This document shows, piece by piece, positions 9,644-16,743 of a DNA stretch of 64,000 nt; the stretch's first letter is position 1, and each line of letters opens with the position of its first letter. Both the position numbers and the translations under genes were made by a program. The notes under the pieces are model-generated. The model worked only from the letters and a program-made list of their open reading frames with translations, searched no databases and was not told where the DNA came from. Origin of the DNA: an uncultured Aquimarina sp. Lineage in GTDB: Bacteria > Bacteroidota > Bacteroidia > Flavobacteriales > Flavobacteriaceae. The stretch is from positions 1-64,000 of the forward strand of contig CANLRN010000014.1 of NCBI GenBank assembly GCA_947493495.1. Direction: 5' to 3'.

Positions 9644-9823
9644 TTATAACACAAAATAATCTTTGCCGTCTTTACCTTTTAAAATAAAATAAGTCCTACC
9701 ATCTTTATTGATTTCAATAGGATATTCATCAGATAGTGTTGTTCCTCCAATTATTCCCTTCAAACTCTTTTTTTCAAGAAGCTTAACTTCTTTCCATTTT
9801 GATACTAAAAAAAAATCTAACAT
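9644..9823 (-). CDS. Small double-glycine peptide without cysteine (59 aa)
   Basis: MLDFFLVSKWKEVKLLEKKSLKGIIGGTTLSDEYPIEINKDGRTYFILKGKDGKDYFVL*; ComC/bacteriocin-like leader ending GG; starts 18 nt after the preceding peptide pseudogene stop. Confidence 0.65.
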   Translation of the reverse strand: MLDFFLVSKWKEVKLLEKKSLKGIIGGTTLSDEYPIEINKDGRTYFILKGKDGKDYFVL

Positions 9824-9841
9824 AATTTTGATATTTTTAAA

Positions 9842-10025
9842 TTAATGTAATATTTGATAACAGGTTCCTTCTCGAGTACACCCCCCAGAAAAATTCTGAA
9901 CACAATGTTGATATAAAGAACCGTGTCCAGGCAAACTAATGTCATTACAATCTCTGGCTTTAAAAGATTTCTGTTCTTTACTATCTAATTTTTACTCCCT
10001 CTAAATTTAAAATATTATTAAGCAT
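9842..10025 (-). pseudogene. Frameshifted Cys-rich precursor peptide
   Basis: MLNNILNLEGVK then +1 in an A5 run, continuing LDSKEQKSFKARDCNDISLPGHGSLYQHCVQNFSGGCTREGTCYQILH*; span of 184 nt is 3n+1. Confidence 0.7.
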
Positions 10026-10031
10026 AATTAT

Positions 10032-10165
10032 CAATGTCGTTAAGTTAAGCTTTGTCATTGTCAGTCTGAGCTTGTCGAAGACCATCCTAACTTTCGTTTT
10101 TGATTCCACTTCGACAGGCTCAGTGTGACAAAATAGATGTTTTTTAGCTTAACTTAACGACATTG
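10032..10165. mobile_element. MITE-like element, copy 1 (134 bp)
   Basis: 20-bp perfect TIRs CAATGTCGTTAAGTTAAGCT / AGCTTAACTTAACGACATTG; 10-bp flanking direct repeat GCATAATTAT (10022-10031 and 10166-10175); inner palindrome CTGAGCTTGTCGAAG / CTTCGACAGGCTCAG. Confidence 0.9.
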
Positions 10166-10189
10166 GCATAATTATATATATTTTAATTA

Positions 10190-10222
10190 CCTACTCTATC
10201 TTAAGGTTTTCGGTTTCCCCTT
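10190..10222 (-). promoter_or_regulatory. Conserved precursor-upstream element, copy 2 (separated from its peptide by the MITE)
   Basis: Plus strand cctactctatcttaaggttttcggtttcccctt; ~21 nt from the ATG copy preserved in the right TSD (10167-10169). Confidence 0.7.
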
Positions 10223-10244
10223 ATAAAGAAGTTTTAAAACAATT

Positions 10245-10418
10245 TTAATGTAGCACACAAATTGGTCTTGTACCTGGCCCCGTTCTAGCTGTGTTTCCAC
10301 AGAGATATGAATTCCCACAAAATAATGAAAAAAGCTCATTTCCTCCTTTAATTTTATTAAGACTTAGATTACTAATTGTTTGCTTTTTTAACTCTAAATT
10401 TTTTAATGATTTTTTCAT
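10245..10418 (-). CDS. Lanthipeptide precursor peptide 2 (57 aa, GG leader)
   Basis: MKKSLKNLELKKQTISNLSLNKIKGGNELFSLFCGNSYLCGNTARTGPGTRPICVLH*; the ORF-track start at 10493 is over-long and would run through the conserved upstream element. Confidence 0.88.
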   Translation of the reverse strand: MKKSLKNLELKKQTISNLSLNKIKGGNELFSLFCGNSYLCGNTARTGPGTRPICVLH

Positions 10419-10439
10419 GATCCATTGTATTAAAAAACA

Positions 10440-10472
10440 CCTACTCTGCTTTAAGGTTTTCGGTTTCCCCTT
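10440..10472 (-). promoter_or_regulatory. Conserved precursor-upstream element, copy 3
   Basis: Plus strand cctactctgctttaaggttttcggtttcccctt, 22 nt before the ATG at 10418. Confidence 0.7.
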
Positions 10473-10547
10473 ATCAAAATCAGTTGTCGACATTGCTTTG
10501 ATTCTGACACTAAACTATATTTAAAAAGAGTGAATTAAAAACAAAAC

Positions 10548-10603
10548 AACCCTGTTTTATCTAAAACAGGGTTATAAAAAAACCTGCAAAATATGCAGGT
10601 TTT
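10548..10603 (-). terminator. Tandem hairpin terminators downstream of the 10626-10787 peptide
   Basis: aaccctgttttatctaaaacagggtt and aacctgcaaaatatgcaggttttttt. Confidence 0.6.
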
Positions 10604-10625
10604 TTTTATATGCAGATTTACTCAG

Positions 10626-10787
10626 CTATAAACAATAATATTCTGTCATATCTAGAAGATGAAAAATAGATGTTTCATCCTCAGTTACTACGCAATCACC
10701 TCCAATAATTTTACTCATTGCATCTGGATTAATCCTAGCAATAGTTAGCTTTTTTAGACCGATTTTGTTTTGTTGTTGTTTTTTCAT
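10626..10787 (-). CDS. Divergent lanthipeptide-like precursor peptide (53 aa, GG leader)
   Basis: MKKQQQNKIGLKKLTIARINPDAMSKIIGGDCVVTEDETSIFHLLDMTEYYCL*; LKKLTIA.IN leader resembles class I precursors of Bacteroidota. Confidence 0.75.
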   Translation of the reverse strand: MKKQQQNKIGLKKLTIARINPDAMSKIIGGDCVVTEDETSIFHLLDMTEYYCL

Positions 10788-10940
10788 AAACAAGGTGTTT
10801 TAGTGATTTTTCTTACTCTTTTTTTGGATTTTCAGAATCTCCCATGTTTCAATATTCTTACTAAAATATATTTTATCCGAGAGACTTATCACAATTCGTC
10901 CACCCTATATTAGACAAAAACGGGTTGTTTTTTATACCTC

Positions 10941-12665
10941 TTAATTAAAATTATTTTTGTTATAATTCTTTTTTATATTCTTGATATAATATGATGGGTT
11001 TAAACCTGTCTTTGCCTTAAAATGTTTTGCGAAAGCATCATCACTTTTATACCCTACTTCTGCCGCAATAGACTTCACAGAAAAATTTCTAAATTTTTTA
11101 TCATTCTTTAATCGCTGCAATGCATATCTAATTCTTAAATCAGTAATGTATTCATTAAATTTCTTTTGTTTATGCGTATGAATAATCTTAGTTAGATAGG
11201 TCGTATTTGTTTTTACTTTTTTAGCAATGGATGTCAAATTACATTCGGGTTTTAAAAAATATTCTTGTTGTTCTAACCTAGCCAAACCATTTAGTACTTC
11301 GGTTACCTTATCATCATCAATTACAATTTGCTTACTAACATTATTCTTATTGAGATTCTCTTGAGATTCTAAACGATCTATTTTTTCTATCAAAGCATTA
11401 AACATTTTTTTATAAGTACTTTGCTTCTTTACATATAAAAATATAATGCTAAATAATCCACATAAAATCAATACTAAAAACCATAAAACATACTTCTTTT
11501 TTTCTTCTGCATTAATTTTTTCTTGATTAAGATTTTCTATTTGTTCTCCTAATTTTTGAATATCATGATTGTTAATTTTATGTATCGTTTTGTCCTTTTC
11601 ATTAAGGAATTGGTCTCTTAGCAATGTATATTTCTGCATCCAACCAGCGGATTCTTTTTAATCGCCAAGGGCAAAGTAGCAATCTGCCAGTAATCGATAG
11701 GTATACAAAACTCTTATCTTTTTTAAATCTTTTTTTTGTAATGAAGTAATAGTTTTCTTAAGATATACAATAGCTTTATCGTATGACTCTTGTTTGTACA
11801 AGCAACTCGCTAAAAAATAATTAAGATTCATCAAATATTTTTTAGCTTTTAGAGGATTATTAAATAATATATTCTCTGCTATATGTAAATTATCAAATGC
11901 TTGGTCTAAATCGTCCTGAAAAAAAAATACAGAACCTCTTTTGGTATATAAATCAATAAGACCAATTTTATAATTGATCGGTTTACTCAGGTCTATCCCA
12001 ATTCCTGCATAATGTAAAACTGAATCATATTTCTTTTGATCCAAATACGTTTCACTAACAATAGTAAGTAGATTCACATGATTTTTGCCATTTTCGAAAG
12101 ATGTGTTCTTAGTTAATTCTAGGGCATGGGTACTAACTTTCAAAGCTTTCTCCAGCTGTCCCATCCTTCTATAAATTATTGCAATTCCAGAATTTGCAAT
12201 AATTTCACGTTTTACATTTCTGTTTTCTTTCAGTATGTTTAACGCTAAATGATATGTATCAAGGGCTTTTTGATTTCTCCATTCTTTTAAATGAATATTT
12301 GCCATTTTTAAATAAACACGACATAATAATTCTCTATCGTTCAACTTTCTGGCAAGTGTATCAGTCTTGCTTAAGTATAGTAAACTCTTTTCGTAATTTA
12401 CTTTAGTATAAAAAAAGTTAGCAACATCAAAATATAAGGATATTGAATTAGATTGTTCATTTTTCGGAAGGTTTAAAAATATATTTTCATAGACCGCTAT
12501 TTCTTTAGCATCAGAGGACTTAATTAAAATTACTAATTCTATAGGTGTTTTATTTTTTAGACTATCCACCGCTTCAATAGTTATTCCTTGAGCAGTACTA
12601 ACCAATGATATGAACATTAGTATAAGTGCCTGAAAGAAAAGAATTTGTTTTCTGAAAAAAATCAT
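10941..12665 (-). pseudogene. TPR-repeat/TM/AraC-type HTH regulator interrupted by one in-frame TAA
   Basis: ORFs 11658-12692 (TPR part; likely start MIFFRKQ at 12665) and 10941-11639 (TM plus AraC HTH, VKSIAAEVGYKSDDAFAKHFKAKTGLNPSYY) are in the same frame: ...CYFALGD*KESAGWMQKYTLLRDQFLNEKDKTI. Confidence 0.75.
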
Positions 12666-12754
12666 TGTTACAGCTAAGAAGTATACTCCCAAATGTAATA
12701 ATTCTTTTTAATCTGTTTTTAGATCTATAAGAACTTATACTATCTTATATGGAA

Positions 12755-13144
12755 TTACTGTCTAAAGTTAATCGTACAACTCTGCGATTGTCCAAACCAT
12801 TTAACTCTATTCCGTGAAGCTATGTTATATATACCATCTCGGAATATTTTTGGGATAAAGGCTAGTAAGGCAGACACTTGTTTCCATTTTGGAATTTTAG
12901 ACACAATTCTTAAAAAACCGTCAGAATGTGTATGTATTCCTTTTTTATCAATAAGAATAACGGTTTCTAGATTCTCTGTCGGAAAACGATGTTCTATAAG
13001 AAAATTTTGACCTTTCATTGATTGAAACGCTATGAAATGAAAAAGATCTTTTGGAGCAAACTGCACCAACCAACCAACAACGCCATTGCACAAATTACAT
13101 TGACCATCGAATATGATAATACTTTTATCTATAGAGTTTTCCAT
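12755..13144 (-). CDS. DCC-family (DUF393) thiol-disulfide oxidoreductase-like protein
   Basis: IIIFDGQCNLCNGVVGWLVQFAPKDLFHFIAFQS. Confidence 0.85.
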   Translation of the reverse strand: MENSIDKSIIIFDGQCNLCNGVVGWLVQFAPKDLFHFIAFQSMKGQNFLIEHRFPTENLETVILIDKKGIHTHSDGFLRIVSKIPKWKQVSALLAFIPKIFRDGIYNIASRNRVKWFGQSQSCTINFRQ

Positions 13145-13171
13145 TTTGTTGATTTTTAACCTTTTATACTA

Positions 13172-13840
13172 TTATGGTCGTATGGATCCATCAATCATTT
13201 CAATAGTTTTATGAGAATTACGATACATTGTAGAATTATGTGTAGCAATAACTACCGTTTTCCCTTTATTTTCGGTAATTTCTTTTAGTAAATTAAATAT
13301 AAGATGAGAATTTTTTTGATCTAAATTCCCCGTAGGTTCATCGGCTATAATCAAAGACGGGTTATTAATTAAAGCTCTGGCAATTGCTACCCGTTGTTGT
13401 TGTCCTCCAGAAAGCTGATACGCTGGCCGTTTTGCATATTCTCTCATCCCCATCTCATCAAGAAGTCCCAATGCATCTTCTATAATTTCTTCTTTAGCTT
13501 TTTTTGATAACTTCATTGCTGGCAACATTACATTTTGTAATACATTAAATTCTGGAAGTAAATAATGAAACTGATATACAAATCCAATATGTTTATTCCT
13601 GAAATCAGTTAATGCAGAAGCACCTAATGTTTTTATATTTTGATCTTTAATTTTTAAATCTCCTTGAAAATCTGTGTCTAATGTGGATAAGATATACAAT
13701 AAGGTAGATTTTCCACTTCCTGATTCTCCATGAATAGCTACCAATTCCCCATCAGGGATAACCAAAGAAATATTTTTTAGCACTTGTCGTTTTTCTGGCT
13801 CTAAGAAATATTTGTCGATATGTCGCGCTTCTAAGATCAT
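13172..13840 (-). CDS. ABC transporter ATP-binding protein (MacB/LolD type)
   Basis: Walker [12 protein letters not shown], signature [15 protein letters not shown], Walker [13 protein letters not shown]. Confidence 0.93.
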   Translation of the reverse strand: MILEARHIDKYFLEPEKRQVLKNISLVIPDGELVAIHGESGSGKSTLLYILSTLDTDFQGDLKIKDQNIKTLGASALTDFRNKHIGFVYQFHYLLPEFNVLQNVMLPAMKLSKKAKEEIIEDALGLLDEMGMREYAKRPAYQLSGGQQQRVAIARALINNPSLIIADEPTGNLDQKNSHLIFNLLKEITENKGKTVVIATHNSTMYRNSHKTIEMIDGSIRP

Positions 13841-15051
13841 ATCCCTCTAATTATAGTTACTGGGTCAACTCTACTGGCTTTTTTTGAAGGGAAATAACCC
13901 GCAAAAATAGTTGTTAAAATCCCAAACGAAAATCCTAGTATATAATAGAACATCTTAAAATTAATTGGGTATGTCTCTACAATAATAAAATCTGATGTGT
14001 CTAATGATGTGATCGAAATCATATAACTAATACTATATCCTAAAACACAACCTAAAAGAGCTCCAATTAATCCAATAATCATTGCCTGTACTAGAAAAAT
14101 AAAAACGATATCATTACTGGAGTATCCAATCGTTTTTAGTACGGCAATATCTTTTCGTTTTTGGATTACAGTGATGGTAAGAATATTATAAATCCCGAAT
14201 CCCGCGACTAAGAGCAGTGCAAAAGAAACTGACCAAGTAAGAATATCACGAACTTTATTACCAATAACAATAGTTTTGTTACTGTCTTTCCAATCTTCTA
14301 CACCAATACCATTGACCTCTTCTACAAGCGTACTTTTTAAACTAACATCATCTCTGTCTTTTAATTTTACATGAATATTAGTAATGCCATTTTTTTGATT
14401 TAATAAACCTTGTAACGTAGTAGCAGAAATATAGGTTCTTACATTATCTATGGTCGTAATTCCAAAACTGAATATACCTGATACTTTTAGGTTTGTATTA
14501 TTACCATTAGGCAGTATCATTTTTATCTGATCTCCAACTGAAACTTGTAATCGTTTAGCGAGACTAATTCCTAACAAGATCGTGTTTTCTTGTGATATAC
14601 TTTGGAAACCTTTGCCTTCTACTAATCTTCGCTCTAGGTTTATCATTTCTTTTTCTTTTTCAGAAAAAACACCATTAATACTAGCAGGAAATTGTTTTCT
14701 ATCGCTAATCAAAATTGCTGGTGTTAGTATCTGATGTGCAAAAGAATGAACATTTTCATTTTCGATTAAAACCTTATCAATCTCATTACTATTCTCTAGA
14801 ACACTTGAAATAATCAACCCTTTATTGTCTCTCTGTTTTTTAGTTTTAGTACTAATTATTATATCTGGACTTCCATTAAACACTGCATCATCTAAAAAAT
14901 CATTAACCCCAGTCATAAAATTAATCATAACAATAAAAGTAGTTACCCCAAGTAGCACTCCAATGGCGGCTAAGCAGCTTTGCTTTTTTCGAGCAGATAA
15001 ATATTGCAGGGCAATAAAAATATTAGTTTTGTTAAAAACATGAGTTGACAT
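13837..15051 (-). CDS. ABC transporter permease (FtsX/MacB type)
   Basis: N-terminal TM plus MacB periplasmic-like region and C-terminal FtsX TMs; overlaps ATPase start by 4 nt. Confidence 0.88.
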   Translation of the reverse strand: MSTHVFNKTNIFIALQYLSARKKQSCLAAIGVLLGVTTFIVMINFMTGVNDFLDDAVFNGSPDIIISTKTKKQRDNKGLIISSVLENSNEIDKVLIENENVHSFAHQILTPAILISDRKQFPASINGVFSEKEKEMINLERRLVEGKGFQSISQENTILLGISLAKRLQVSVGDQIKMILPNGNNTNLKVSGIFSFGITTIDNVRTYISATTLQGLLNQKNGITNIHVKLKDRDDVSLKSTLVEEVNGIGVEDWKDSNKTIVIGNKVRDILTWSVSFALLLVAGFGIYNILTITVIQKRKDIAVLKTIGYSSNDIVFIFLVQAMIIGLIGALLGCVLGYSISYMISITSLDTSDFIIVETYPINFKMFYYILGFSFGILTTIFAGYFPSKKASRVDPVTIIRGI

Positions 15052-15143
15052 GGATCTTCCGTCGAAAAAACAAAATAAGGATTACAAAAATGGATTAGTT
15101 TAGGGAATTGTATATGAGTAAGATAACAAATAATAATGCATAA

Positions 15144-15506
15144 TCATTTCCTTTTTTTACTCTTCTTAGCCAATGGGTTAAAATCCAAACATAATTGTAT
15201 CCAATATTCCAAATCTACATCTAAATCAAATCCATCCGGAGAGACAAAAACATAACCTTTCATGGGTCTCCCTGTAAAATCCATTGGGTGACAACCGTTT
15301 CTTAGCATTGCCTGATCATATGCTTTTTCTCCTATCCGAGCCATTAAAAGGTCCGTTTCTTTTTTCTTATCATAATGAATTCCACAACACATTTTGTCAT
15401 CTACCATAAAACAGAGTCCTCCCATCATTTTCTTAGCATAATAATTAACGTGCTTTTCATTTAATATCTGATGAATCCTATCTGCTATAAAATCACTAAA
15501 CGCCAT
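15144..15506 (-). CDS. TfoX/Sxy N-terminal domain protein
   Basis: KKMMGGLCFMVDDKMCCGIHYDKK...LLMARIG...MDFTGRPMKGYVFV. Confidence 0.8.
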   Translation of the reverse strand: MAFSDFIADRIHQILNEKHVNYYAKKMMGGLCFMVDDKMCCGIHYDKKKETDLLMARIGEKAYDQAMLRNGCHPMDFTGRPMKGYVFVSPDGFDLDVDLEYWIQLCLDFNPLAKKSKKRK

Positions 15507-15628
15507 TATTCTATGTAATTGATTTTGATAAAAATATTTATAGCCCTTATTGTATTTCTGTATTCTATAAAGTTATTTAAATTGCAACGATATTCCCTAT
15601 TTTTGGTTTATTATTTAAAAATACTATA

Positions 15629-16213
15629 ATGAGGATACTACTGCCTATTTATTTTATATTACTATTTGGAGGACTCGCTTGCAAAAATGAAAACGTATCT
15701 GAGTTTCAAGAAAAAGGAGCTACCATAGTATTGGATAGTCTCTCCCAAGAAAAAACAAAACTTGATCTATTGAAACTCTCCCCCGAATCTAAAAAAGACC
15801 TAGAGAGTTATGAAGACTTTAAAAATCTTCAAAATCTCATAAAAACAATGCATACTTCTAATCCATATTATATTAAAAAATATGCAGATAGTGTAGATGT
15901 TTTGATTCAGGTTTTTGAAGAAAACCTTACCAAAGATCACCTTAAAGTAAATTCTATAACCTCTAGAGTAGCTGTATTATCCACTGCATCTGGGTTATTA
16001 ATACAAGTATCTAATAAAAAAAGTTTATCTTCCGATAAGTTATTAGATGCTAATAAAAGACTTCTTACTGCATACAATAGTCTGATCATACAATTAAACG
16101 AATTATCATTAGCCATCCCAGATGCTATAGAAGAAGAATTATTACGTGACAATACCATCTCTAAGGACTCTATAGCAGAAGAAGAAAAACAAAATTTAAT
16201 TATAGAAGAATGA
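15629..16213 (+). CDS. Hypothetical lipoprotein
   Basis: Lipobox-like LLFGGLACKN signal. Confidence 0.55.
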   Translation: MRILLPIYFILLFGGLACKNENVSEFQEKGATIVLDSLSQEKTKLDLLKLSPESKKDLESYEDFKNLQNLIKTMHTSNPYYIKKYADSVDVLIQVFEENLTKDHLKVNSITSRVAVLSTASGLLIQVSNKKSLSSDKLLDANKRLLTAYNSLIIQLNELSLAIPDAIEEELLRDNTISKDSIAEEEKQNLIIEE

Positions 16214-16217
16214 CCAA

Positions 16218-16721
16218 ATGAAAAAAATAATAGTCCTAGTCCTTTTATTTCCTATATTATGTCTTGCACAACTTAATACTCCAGAAAAAGAAATTGATCA
16301 GTTACTAAACCAATGGCATCAAGCTGCATCAGATGCTGCATTTGACACCTATTTTGGTCTGATGACCAGTGATGCAATTTTTATTGGTACTGATGCAACA
16401 GAAAATTGGGATTTAGAAGTATTTAAAGCATTTTCTAAACCTTATTTTGATAAAGGAAAAGCATGGAGTTTCAAAACACTTGAAAGAAATATATTTACCC
16501 AAACTGTCCCTAATATTGGCTGGTTTGATGAATTATTAGATACTCAAATGGGTATTTGTAGAGGCAGTGGTGTTGTAGAAAAAACCGATCAAGGGTGGAA
16601 AATAAAGCATTATGTATTATCCATAGCTATTCCTAATGAAAATGTGAAAGACATTACTAAAGTAAAAGCGGTTTTTGATGCTGATTTAATGGCTAAATTA
16701 CGTCGTAATACCAAAAACTAA
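16218..16721 (+). CDS. SnoaL/NTF2-like secreted protein
   Basis: Signal peptide then EIDQLLNQWHQAASDAAFDTYFGLMTSDAIFIGTDATENW. Confidence 0.65.
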   Translation: MKKIIVLVLLFPILCLAQLNTPEKEIDQLLNQWHQAASDAAFDTYFGLMTSDAIFIGTDATENWDLEVFKAFSKPYFDKGKAWSFKTLERNIFTQTVPNIGWFDELLDTQMGICRGSGVVEKTDQGWKIKHYVLSIAIPNENVKDITKVKAVFDADLMAKLRRNTKN

Positions 16722-16743
16722 AATACGATTCTAAAAAAATAGT

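Noticed and set aside
10419-10493. N-terminal extension MSTTDFDKGKPKTLKQSRCFLIQWI of precursor peptide 2
   Set aside because: It translates the conserved upstream element; precursor 1 begins at the equivalent MKKSLKNL.
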